DNA of 64,000 nucleotides from Sphingopyxis sp. (GTDB taxonomy: Bacteria; Pseudomonadota; Alphaproteobacteria; Sphingomonadales; Sphingomonadaceae), in assembly GCA_013823985.1 (NCBI GenBank), contig PNNB01000024.1:1-64000 (forward strand). The letters are read 5' to 3'. The notes below the pieces were generated by a model. The model made no database searches, had not been told where the DNA came from, and saw only the letters and a program-made list of their open reading frames with translations. Shown here piece after piece: positions 56,366-64,000 of the stretch. The position numbers and the translations under genes were made by a program. Every line of letters begins with the position of its first letter. The first letter of the stretch is position 1.

Positions 56366-57763
56366 TCAATCCTCTTCATCCCCGCTTTCATCACCATTTT
56401 TACGCACCGAGATCCCGAGTAGTTTGAGCTTCCGGTGCAATGCTGATCTTTCCATACCAACAAATGCGGCCGTTTTTGAAATATTGCCGGAAAAACGTTT
56501 GATTTGAACCCGAAGATATTCCCGTTCAAAGGCTTCGCGCGCTTCACGAAGTGGAGCCCCCATCAACGACGTCACATTATGTTCCGACCCTTCATAACTG
56601 TTGATGATCTCGGAAGGCAACATGTCGGCCTCGATCCGGTGCACCCGGTTCGAAGGGGCTAGTATGATGGTGCGTTCAATAATGTTTCTTAACTGCCGAA
56701 CGTTCCCGGGCCACTCACAAGCTTGCAGCGCGGCCATAGCGTCGTCGGAAATTACCGGGGGAGCAATCCTATGCTCTGAAGCAAATCGGGCGGCATAATG
56801 GTTGGCAAGATCGGGAATATCTTCACGGCGGCTAGCAAGAGGCGGTATCTCGACGGGGACGACATTGAGACGATAAAATAAATCTTCTCGGAATCGTCCT
56901 TCTGAAATCTCCGTCGCGAGATCACGCGCGGTTGCCGAAACAAACCGAACGTCTACCCTTATTTGACGGTCTCCCCCGACACGAACGAAGCTTTGATCGG
57001 TAAGCACGCGCAAAATCTTGCCTTGGGTCGTCCACGGCATATCGGCAACTTCGTCGAGGAATAAGGTTCCACCATGAGCTTTTTCGAGCATTCCGGCTTG
57101 TACTAATCGCCCATCCTGCTCGATACCGAACAGTTCCTCATCAAAGCGTTCGGGGGACAATCGTGCTGCACTCACGGACACAAATGCCGATTCAGCGCGG
57201 GGGCTCCAGCTGTGCAATAGACGTGCGGCAACTTCTTTCCCGACCCCTGCGGGACCGGTGATGAGCATTCGACTTCCCGTACCGGAAACTTTCTTAAGCG
57301 TTGCTCGTACGGTGTTAATCGCTCCCGACGACCCGTTCAGTTCCTCGGCATGTCCTACCCTTGCCCTTAGCGAAGCATTTTCAGCCCTAAGCCGTTCCGT
57401 TTCAGTCGCCTTGGCAACCAGATGCAAAAGCTTCCCGGCCTCAAATGGCTTTTCGATAAAGTCGACAGCCCCTTGTGAAATTGCGGCAACGGCTGTGTCG
57501 ATATTTCCATGTCCAGAAAACACGATAACAGGGATTTGAGGATCGCGGCTTTTGATCGCCTTTAGAAGCTCGATACCGTCCATCGAAGATCCGCGCAGCC
57601 ATACATCGAGCAATATCAAGGATGGCAGGCGTTCATCTAGAGCGGCAAGCGCCTCATCCGCTGTGGCCGCCGTCCGAGTTCCATATCCGTCATCGTCCAG
57701 CACGCCGGACACTAGATCTCGGATGTCCTGCTCGTCATCTACAATTAAAATATCCAGAGCCAT
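56366..57763 (-). CDS. ntrX: Nitrogen regulation response regulator NtrX
   Basis: NtrX is the response regulator of the NtrY/NtrX pair, linked to nitrogen and redox or envelope control in alphaproteobacteria. The 465-residue protein has a receiver domain with Asp53, an AAA+ domain (GPAGVGKEVAARLL; GGTLFLDEVADMP), and a Fis-like C-terminal helix-turn-helix (GNISKTAAFVGMERSALHRKL). The GAFTGA loop that contacts sigma-54 is missing (ELFGIEQDGRLVQAGMLEKAHGG context), as in other alphaproteobacterial NtrX to my knowledge. It may therefore work with the housekeeping sigma factor. Confidence 0.93.
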   Translation of the reverse strand: MALDILIVDDEQDIRDLVSGVLDDDGYGTRTAATADEALAALDERLPSLILLDVWLRGSSMDGIELLKAIKSRDPQIPVIVFSGHGNIDTAVAAISQGAVDFIEKPFEAGKLLHLVAKATETERLRAENASLRARVGHAEELNGSSGAINTVRATLKKVSGTGSRMLITGPAGVGKEVAARLLHSWSPRAESAFVSVSAARLSPERFDEELFGIEQDGRLVQAGMLEKAHGGTLFLDEVADMPWTTQGKILRVLTDQSFVRVGGDRQIRVDVRFVSATARDLATEISEGRFREDLFYRLNVVPVEIPPLASRREDIPDLANHYAARFASEHRIAPPVISDDAMAALQACEWPGNVRQLRNIIERTIILAPSNRVHRIEADMLPSEIINSYEGSEHNVTSLMGAPLREAREAFEREYLRVQIKRFSGNISKTAAFVGMERSALHRKLKLLGISVRKNGDESGDEED

Positions 57764-57765
57764 GT

Positions 57766-60030
57766 CTAAGCTAAGTCCTCTGCCAATTTATCCCGGCTAC
57801 CTGTTTTTAAATCGGTGCCAACTTTTTCCGCCACCATGAGCGGTGCGAATATGAGTGTAACGATTGCCCCTCCCCCAGGCGCATCTCGCAATGAGATTTC
57901 TCCGAAATGCTCCTCAACGATTTTCTTGACGATCGCTAAACCTAACCCGGAGCCTGTCGCGCGGTTTGTGATATAAGGTTCCATGATGCGATCGCGATCT
58001 TCGGGTAGACCAATACCATTATCGCCAATTACAATGGTTATGCGCCCATCACGCTCGGCAATTTCTACAGTGATAATTCCCTCGTCCGGCTTACTTTTTT
58101 TCCGCTCTTGAATCGATTCCACGGCGTTCTTCAGGATGTTGGTAATTGCCTGACCGAGTTGACGGCGATCCGAAATTAGCATTGGGGCATTCTTTGGTGA
58201 ATGAAAGCCGAACTGAATATCAGGGTGCGCTACTTCAAACATAAACACGGCGTGGCCCACGATGTCCTGTAGGTTTTCATTTCTGAAAACAGGCTTAGGC
58301 ATGCGCGCAAAAGACGAGAATTCATCCACTATGTTACGCAAATCACCCACCTGACGAACAATCGTGCTCGTGAGTTGCTGGAAGACGGCGCCATCTTGCT
58401 CCACTTGCTTACCAAAGCGGCGCTGCAAGCGTTCCGCAGCGAGTTGGATTGGTGTCAGTGGGTTTTTGATTTCATGTGCAATGCGCCGAGCAACATCCGA
58501 CCACGCGGCGCGCCTTTGATCCGCGAGTTGCTGGCTGATATCTTCGAATGTGACAACAATTCCTCTCTCACGCTGTGTTGCTTTTACCGCCACAGTAAGG
58601 GGTTCAGGGCCATCGCCAAGTTGGACGACGCCGCGGGATCTATCTTCGGTTAACTCGGCAAGTGCCGGTGCGACTGCTTTGAAATTCAGTCCAACAATCG
58701 TCTGCTCTTTTCCACGCAGCATCTTCTCAGCTGTCGAATTTGCCAGTTCTATTTCTCCATTCTCATTTACCGAAACGACCCCTGCAGACACCGATTCGAG
58801 CACAGTTTCTATAAAAACCCGACGTTCCCCCAATTGGTGATTGGTGGCCAATAATGCTCCTGTTTGCCGTTCGAGACGTTCGGTCATACGGTTGAAAGAT
58901 TTGGAGAGGAACCCAACCTCATCGGCGCGATGTTGATCTTCACTAACACGTGCAGAAAGATCGCCATCGGCAATACGTTGGGCAGCATCAACGAGATTGT
59001 TCACAGGGCGTACCAAACGGTCAGCAACGCGTAATGCAATCCAGAGTGTGATACCAATAATTAGGAGAGAGACGACGTACAGGGCTATGTTAAACTGCAA
59101 CTGCAGCGCCCGGGATCGTGCGACCATTTTGTCGTAATCCTGCAGCACGGACTGTGCTTTCTCGCCCAGTTCAAAAGACGGCACCGATAATGCGCGACTG
59201 GCATAAAGATAGCTACGTGGTGAATCGAACAGAACCGTCACAACCTCAATGCGGTCAGTGCGGTTTGTTACTATAGTACCCTCCCCTGCCTGGAGCTTAA
59301 GAAGAATATCGGGTGCAATCCATTCCTGAGTACGATTTTGGTTTTCTGTGGCAACTGCCTCGGTTCGTTGAATCCCATCTGAACCGACGGATACGATTGC
59401 GGATTCACTCAGGCGTCGACGAAAGACCTGCTCGAAATAGTAACTCAAAAAAGCGGGATCGTCGGGCCGTGTTTGGCTCAAGGCATTGCGAAAATCACCC
59501 GCCATGGTCAGCGTCTCGTCACCGACGTCACGTGCGTTGACCTCATAATATCCTTTTGCCAACTCGCCGGCATTTTCCAACATGCCGCGTGCGGAACCTG
59601 AAAACCAGAATTGCACGCCACTTTGGAATAGCAATGAGGCAAAGACGACCAAAAGCAACGTCGGTACGGCCGTAATCGCGGAAAAAATGGCAACCAAGCG
59701 GACATGAAGCAACTGTTGGCTATCAATGTTGCTGCCAACCGCACGACGTAGAGCAATCCGTCGACCAAAAAGTACCAAGAGCAAAGTGGCGGGCAGTAAA
59801 TTTGCAACGAGCATAGTTGCTGATGCAGCAGGAGACAGCGGTTCGGACTGGGGCCCTTGGTCCAGAAGAATGTAAGCCGTCGCGCCAGTAATCAGCAGCA
59901 ACATTATGGCGCTGGCGATTTCCAGAAATTTGATCGACTGGCTATTTCCGAGGGCATATATGATGAATTGGAAGAGCCGTTTGAAGAGCGGCTGCCCTTG
60001 TCCTTCGTCAATCATCGGGGTTGTTGCCAT
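57766..60030 (-). CDS. ntrY: Nitrogen regulation sensor histidine kinase NtrY
   Basis: NtrY is the membrane sensor that phosphorylates NtrX. The 754-residue protein has three amino-terminal membrane segments (about 33-57, 72-90 and 110-137), a long periplasmic sensor region, and a fourth segment near 313-333. A HAMP domain, a PAS domain, a HisKA domain with His519 in RRIAHEIKNPLTP, and the ATPase domain (GDNGIGLP, GSGLGLAIVKKIVEEHFGE) follow. The start is ATG 60030; a start at 60069 would add 13 residues. It is two bases upstream of ntrX. Confidence 0.94.
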   Translation of the reverse strand: MATTPMIDEGQGQPLFKRLFQFIIYALGNSQSIKFLEIASAIMLLLITGATAYILLDQGPQSEPLSPAASATMLVANLLPATLLLVLFGRRIALRRAVGSNIDSQQLLHVRLVAIFSAITAVPTLLLVVFASLLFQSGVQFWFSGSARGMLENAGELAKGYYEVNARDVGDETLTMAGDFRNALSQTRPDDPAFLSYYFEQVFRRRLSESAIVSVGSDGIQRTEAVATENQNRTQEWIAPDILLKLQAGEGTIVTNRTDRIEVVTVLFDSPRSYLYASRALSVPSFELGEKAQSVLQDYDKMVARSRALQLQFNIALYVVSLLIIGITLWIALRVADRLVRPVNNLVDAAQRIADGDLSARVSEDQHRADEVGFLSKSFNRMTERLERQTGALLATNHQLGERRVFIETVLESVSAGVVSVNENGEIELANSTAEKMLRGKEQTIVGLNFKAVAPALAELTEDRSRGVVQLGDGPEPLTVAVKATQRERGIVVTFEDISQQLADQRRAAWSDVARRIAHEIKNPLTPIQLAAERLQRRFGKQVEQDGAVFQQLTSTIVRQVGDLRNIVDEFSSFARMPKPVFRNENLQDIVGHAVFMFEVAHPDIQFGFHSPKNAPMLISDRRQLGQAITNILKNAVESIQERKKSKPDEGIITVEIAERDGRITIVIGDNGIGLPEDRDRIMEPYITNRATGSGLGLAIVKKIVEEHFGEISLRDAPGGGAIVTLIFAPLMVAEKVGTDLKTGSRDKLAEDLA

Positions 60031-60119
60031 ATTGCCACTGTGACATTGTAAGCGTTGCCTGAAAAGCACAAAATTGTGACTGAAAAATCACATTATCGCG
60101 GTCAACGGTCGCTTCACCC

Positions 60120-61535
60120 TCAGGAGCCCGTCCCAATCCCGTAATCGGTAAGTTTCTTTCGAAGGGTATTGCGATTTATTCCAAGGAGCGCAGCAGCTTT
60201 GAGCTGATTGCCCTTCACCTGCCGCATAACGTGCTGGAGCAACGGCGTCTCAAACTGCGCGAGGGCTTTTGGATAGAGTTTATCGCGCGAAGTGCCCCGC
60301 AATTTATGATCTCTTAAAAATTGAACCACAGCAGCTTCAAAGCTGGCTCCCTGAACGGGCGCATCGGATTCGGGCGCGCTATCGACATTTTGGGCGATTG
60401 TCGCTTCAGTTATAGTGTCCTCTCGGCACACTAGGGCCAAGCGATAAATTAGATTGCGCAATTCCCGAATATTTCCCCGCCACGGCATTGTCATAAGGGC
60501 TGCAATGGCGCTGTCGTCGATTTTCCTTAAGGGCAATCCATCCTTTGCGGCCAACAACAAGAAATGTTGCGCGAGAAGTCCGATATCATCAGTCCTATCG
60601 CGCAAAGGTGGCATTTGAATTGGAACTACATTCAGTCGGTAGAAGAGATCTTCACGGAACTTGCCGCTAGCGATCAACTCCTCCAGTTTTTGATTAGTTG
60701 CGGCGACGATGCGCACATCAAGCCGAATGCTCGCCTTCCCGCCGATCCGGCTGATCACACCGCTTTGTAACGCGCGCAACAAGCGGGTTTGCGCATGTAT
60801 AGGCATATCCCCTATTTCATCGAGAAAGAGCGTGCCTCCTTGTGCCTGTTCAAATCGACCGATGGCCTGCCCTACCGCGCCGGTAAATGAGCCTTTCTCA
60901 TGTCCGAATAACTCAGCCTCGATAAGTTCGCTGGGAATAGCGGCCATATTTACTGCAACAAACGGCCCGGTTTTGCGGTGCCCCAGACTATGAATAGCTT
61001 CGGCCACCAACTCCTTACCCGTTCCGCTCTCGCCAGAAATCAGAACGGAAAGGTCGTTACGCAAAAGACGCGCGACCATGCGGTACACATCCTGCATGGC
61101 AACACTTCGGCCAATCATCGGAAGATTGGCCTCTGATAGTGAATCCGTCACACTGTCCGGAGCGGCGCGGCGCTTGTCGATCCCCTGCTTTACAGCCAGA
61201 ACCAGATCGTTGAGATCAAAGGGTTTAGGAAAATATTCGAAGGCATTTATTTCACTCGCCCGAACGGCCGTCTCTAAAGTATTCTGGGCGGACATTATGA
61301 TCACCGGCATATCCGGCGTTGATGCCATAACTTCTTTCAACGTCGCCAGACCATCACTGTCTTTGAGAACCACATCCGTCAGCATCAGATCGAAATGGCC
61401 GTTCGCGAGGGCGGCGTCTCGCGCGCTGACAGAATCACAAATCTGGGTCTCGATATTCTCTGCGGTTAACGCAGCGCTTACGACCAAGCCGATCGATGCA
61501 TCATCCTCTACGATAAGGACCTTGGGAACAGTCAT
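60120..61535 (-). CDS. ntrC: Nitrogen regulation response regulator NtrC
   Basis: NtrC activates nitrogen-starvation genes with sigma-54. The 471-residue protein has a receiver domain with Asp54, an AAA+ domain with GESGTGKELVAEAIH and the sigma-54 loop as GSFTGA (a serine in the second position of the usual GAFTGA), and a Fis-like DNA-binding domain (NQLKAAALLGINRNTLRKKL). Order and length match NtrC. It overlaps ntrB by four bases. Confidence 0.94.
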   Translation of the reverse strand: MTVPKVLIVEDDASIGLVVSAALTAENIETQICDSVSARDAALANGHFDLMLTDVVLKDSDGLATLKEVMASTPDMPVIIMSAQNTLETAVRASEINAFEYFPKPFDLNDLVLAVKQGIDKRRAAPDSVTDSLSEANLPMIGRSVAMQDVYRMVARLLRNDLSVLISGESGTGKELVAEAIHSLGHRKTGPFVAVNMAAIPSELIEAELFGHEKGSFTGAVGQAIGRFEQAQGGTLFLDEIGDMPIHAQTRLLRALQSGVISRIGGKASIRLDVRIVAATNQKLEELIASGKFREDLFYRLNVVPIQMPPLRDRTDDIGLLAQHFLLLAAKDGLPLRKIDDSAIAALMTMPWRGNIRELRNLIYRLALVCREDTITEATIAQNVDSAPESDAPVQGASFEAAVVQFLRDHKLRGTSRDKLYPKALAQFETPLLQHVMRQVKGNQLKAAALLGINRNTLRKKLTDYGIGTGS

Positions 61536-62626
61536 GCGTCACCCTTCTTTGATGCCACAGGAAGAAACAGCCTGAAGACCGTTCTTTGCTTTTGAGTGTC
61601 GCGCTCGAAAACTATGCGACTATTCATTTGCTGCACAAGATTACGCACGATAGCGAGGCCAAGTCCCTGCCCATCACGTTTGGTGGTGACAAAAGGAGAA
61701 AATAACTCATCTTCGATATGCTGCGGTACGCCTGGTCCATTGTCGGAAATGGCGATTTCGACGGGCAGCTTGACCGTGCGTCGTTCCACATCAGCCTCAC
61801 GGAGTGCGCCGCTCATGACGAAGCGCGTGGAAATTCCAATGACCCCGTCCAGTCGACCTTTGAGAGCATCGACCGCGTTTTGAAGCAGATTGATTAAAAT
61901 CTGAACCATACCGTCGGCATCAATCAGAACCTCTGGTAGTGACGGATCATAATTGATGGAGAGTTCCGGCATTGCCCGATTTGCTGCGCGCAACGAACGG
62001 ATCGCTCTTTCGATAAGCAAATGGACGTTTGCAGGAGCTAGTTCGCGTTCTTCTGATCGACCAAGTTTCTGCATCTGGTCCAGCAATCGAGCGATCCGGT
62101 CGACCTCATTTACAATCAATTCTGTGAGTTGCTGATTTTTTTCATCAACATGGCGAGCCAAAAGCTGGGCCGCGCCCTTTATGCCGGCGAGCGGGTTTTT
62201 GATTTCATGCCCCAATATGGCCGGCGCGCCCATTCCTTGCTGTTGGCCGCTGTCCTTTTGCTCCCCGATATGCTCGCGTCCACCGTGCCTGGGTGAGATG
62301 ATCGCGATACGCCAATCGGTTTCACCAGGGAGGAGAGAAATATTGATATCCACGGTGATGCTGCCATGGGCGGACTTGAGTTCCATGTCCTGCGCCGAAA
62401 TGTCATTCTCGGAGGAAGTGAGCGCGAAATTCATGCGCTCGCTTTCAAAGCGAAGCACTGCGGCGGTTGGTTGTCCTTCTAACCGCTTACGGCTTCGCCC
62501 GAAAAACGCCTCGCTGGCGTCGTTCGCGTAAGCAATGCTGTTGTCCGGAGCAATAAGCAGGACGGGAACAGGGATATTGGCTAAAACATGGCCGTTATCC
62601 GGCCGATTCCCCCCCGAGTTGAACAT
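61532..62626 (-). CDS. ntrB: Nitrogen regulation sensor kinase NtrB
   Basis: NtrB is the soluble kinase/phosphatase that controls NtrC, itself governed by PII proteins. The 364-residue protein has an amino-terminal PAS domain, the phospho-acceptor His140 in ILGHEIKNPLAGIKGAAQLL, an N box (LINLLQNAVDAL) and the ATP lid (ISDNGPGVP, GQGLGLAIVRNLVQQM). No membrane segment is present. It begins one base into the dusB stop and is followed by ntrC. Confidence 0.94.
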   Translation of the reverse strand: MFNSGGNRPDNGHVLANIPVPVLLIAPDNSIAYANDASEAFFGRSRKRLEGQPTAAVLRFESERMNFALTSSENDISAQDMELKSAHGSITVDINISLLPGETDWRIAIISPRHGGREHIGEQKDSGQQQGMGAPAILGHEIKNPLAGIKGAAQLLARHVDEKNQQLTELIVNEVDRIARLLDQMQKLGRSEERELAPANVHLLIERAIRSLRAANRAMPELSINYDPSLPEVLIDADGMVQILINLLQNAVDALKGRLDGVIGISTRFVMSGALREADVERRTVKLPVEIAISDNGPGVPQHIEDELFSPFVTTKRDGQGLGLAIVRNLVQQMNSRIVFERDTQKQRTVFRLFLPVASKKGDA

Positions 62627-63621
62627 CAGGCGGCCGTGCGCGTTAAGAATGACTGGTAGAAGCGGCTCAATTCATCAATTACGACTTCCGCATCATCAAT
62701 TCTGTTGACGAAATTCCGGAACTCAGCCGACCCGGTCAAACCTTTTGTATACCAGCCAATATGCTTACGGGCACAACGCAAGCCTACCTCATTGCCATAA
62801 TGATTGAGCATCGCCCGATAATGTTCGATGACCAGTTCATATTGCGCGTCGATACTGGGATCGGGCAAGGTAGTGCCGGTGCGAAACCAATGCATCATTT
62901 GTCCCAAAAGCCATGGTTTGCCATAGGCGCCCCGCCCCACCATCACACCGTCTGCCCTGCTTTGCACTAACGCAGTTTCCGCATCAGAAATGGTGCAAAT
63001 GTCTCCATTTACGATCACCGGAATCGAAACAGCATCCTTAACCTTGCGTACAAAGGCCCAGTCCGCGGAGCCCTTGTACATCTGGTTGCGTGTGCGGCCG
63101 TGTACGGTGACCATTTTGGCGCCCAGATCTTCCGCAATATGGGCGAGTTCCGGGGCGTTTAGACTGGCGTGGTCCCAGCCCATGCGCATTTTGACGGTAA
63201 CCGGAACCGATACCGCCTTCACCGTCGCCTCGATCAGACGGGCAGCAAGCGGCAAATCACGCATCAACGCCGAGCCTGCATCGCCATTCACCACCTTTTT
63301 GACAGGGCAGCCCATATTGATGTCGATAATCGCCGCACCTCGGTCTTCATTCAGCTTCGCCGCCTCTCCCATTTCATAGGGCGTACAGCCCGCCAGCTGC
63401 ATGGAAACAGGCTCTTCTATGGCATCCCATTCGCATTTCTGCAGCGACTGGCGCGTTTCACGAATCATCGCTTGGCTCGCGATCATCTCGGTGACGTTCA
63501 GGCCCGACCCGAAGCGCCGGACTATTTTGCGAAACGGCATATCGGTGACGCCAGTCATCGGCGCCAGAATAACCGGACACGCAATATCAATATTGCCAAT
63601 GGATATGGGTGCGAGTTTCAT
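62626..63621 (-). CDS. dusB: tRNA-dihydrouridine synthase (DusB/NifR3)
   Basis: DusB reduces uridines in the D-loop of tRNA with FMN and NADPH. The 331-residue protein has [15 protein letters not shown], the catalytic cysteine in [33 protein letters not shown] and [14 protein letters not shown]. It heads the dusB-ntrB-ntrC operon, as nifR3 does in Rhodobacter and rhizobia. It is divergent from ispD with an 83-base gap. Confidence 0.95.
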   Translation of the reverse strand: MKLAPISIGNIDIACPVILAPMTGVTDMPFRKIVRRFGSGLNVTEMIASQAMIRETRQSLQKCEWDAIEEPVSMQLAGCTPYEMGEAAKLNEDRGAAIIDINMGCPVKKVVNGDAGSALMRDLPLAARLIEATVKAVSVPVTVKMRMGWDHASLNAPELAHIAEDLGAKMVTVHGRTRNQMYKGSADWAFVRKVKDAVSIPVIVNGDICTISDAETALVQSRADGVMVGRGAYGKPWLLGQMMHWFRTGTTLPDPSIDAQYELVIEHYRAMLNHYGNEVGLRCARKHIGWYTKGLTGSAEFRNFVNRIDDAEVVIDELSRFYQSFLTRTAA

Positions 63622-63704
63622 GGTACCAACATTGCCTAAAATTTAGGCAGGCCGTTACTCGGTTTCGGCTTGGCGTGCAACAGCGGGATGGCTAAGGCGC
63701 GGCT

Positions 63705-64000
63705 ATGGCCTCTCGTCCACATATTGTTGCTCTCATTGTAGCCGCAGGTTCTGGCAGCCGGGCTGGAGGTGATACGCCCAAGCAGTTCCGTTCTGTTAAG
63801 GGCCGACCCATGCTGGCCCACAGCTATTCGGCCCTCGCACAACATGCAGATATTCACGCCGTTTTCGTGGCTGTGGGTGAAGGACAGGAAAGCCTGGCAA
63901 CAGAAGCACTGGACGGAATGCAAGTTCCGATTCTCGTAAAAGGGGGCGCAACCCGACGCGAAAGCGTCCATAAAGGGCTGGAGGCGATCGCGCGCCAAGG
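63705..64000 (+). CDS. ispD: 2-C-methyl-D-erythritol 4-phosphate cytidylyltransferase, N-terminal part (3' end outside window)
   Basis: The frame stays open to the window end (98 codons). The translation has VALIVAAGSGSRAGGDTPKQF, the nucleotide-binding loop of IspD, with lysine and arginine in place. PMLAHSYSAL and GGATRRESVHKGLEAI then match the CTP-binding part. IspD makes CDP-methylerythritol in the non-mevalonate isoprenoid pathway. In many alphaproteobacteria it is fused to IspF (ispDF); the fusion state is not visible. The start is ATG 63705. Confidence 0.93.
   Translation, partial: MASRPHIVALIVAAGSGSRAGGDTPKQFRSVKGRPMLAHSYSALAQHADIHAVFVAVGEGQESLATEALDGMQVPILVKGGATRRESVHKGLEAIARQ

Noticed and set aside
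57766-63621. A novel multi-kinase signalling island
   Set aside because: The dusB-ntrB-ntrC-ntrY-ntrX order is the standard alphaproteobacterial nitrogen-control cluster.

Overview
The window is a gene-dense alphaproteobacterial chromosome segment of moderately high GC. Protein style and gene order point to the order Sphingomonadales, probably the Sphingorhabdus/Sphingopyxis neighbourhood. The pointers are long TonB-dependent receptors with an ILVTGSRIARP-type amino-terminal box, the dusB-ntrB-ntrC-ntrY-ntrX-hfq-hflX order, a short MetG, and a PhaR regulator. No insertion sequence, prophage, CRISPR array or integrase is visible. Apart from one damaged receptor gene, the region looks like stable core genome.

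Layout. 1-4001: end of topA, convergent with the lepB-rnc-era operon. 4089-8604: pgi, glutathione reductase, a glutathione transferase-like gene and the tRNA hydroxylase gene trhO. 8632-19041: a propionyl-CoA to succinyl-CoA island. An acyl-CoA-sensing RamB/PrpR-type regulator is divergent from pccB, mce, an enoyl-CoA hydratase gene, the methylmalonyl-CoA mutase gene, bioB (which makes the biotin cofactor of the carboxylase), pccA and a MAPEG gene. Operator-like TTTGCAAA motifs lie in the divergent promoter. 19038-22579: a cyclase-family gene, an MHS-type transporter and alanine racemase. 22646-29313: two tandem paralogous TonB-dependent receptors. The first carries a single in-frame amber codon; the second is intact and strongly codon-biased.

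29770-35087: phaR, an archaeal/eukaryote-type proS, a small unknown gene, rnr and uspA. 35241-40053: an E2-lpd pyruvate dehydrogenase segment with an unknown membrane protein gene between the two, followed by a class IV aminotransferase and a sulfotransferase-like gene in overlapping order. 40160-45523: mixed envelope and metabolic genes (a four-Cys membrane protein, PAP2, amidohydrolase, chromate transporter, DUF2490), then tRNA-Ser(UGA). 45826-53586: a long, mostly overlapping operon joining peptidoglycan enzymes (mltB, rlpA, dacA) to tmk, holB, metG, tatD and a retropepsin-like protease. 53637-63621: mazG, convergent with hflX, a tandem-domain hfq, ntrX, ntrY, ntrC, ntrB and dusB. The window ends inside ispD or ispDF.

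The observations most worth a second look are the double-Sm Hfq, the nonsense-interrupted receptor beside its intact twin, the operator architecture of the propionate island, a long dyad over the first receptor's predicted promoter, an RlpA lacking a catalytic aspartate, and several unknown small membrane proteins placed inside core operons.
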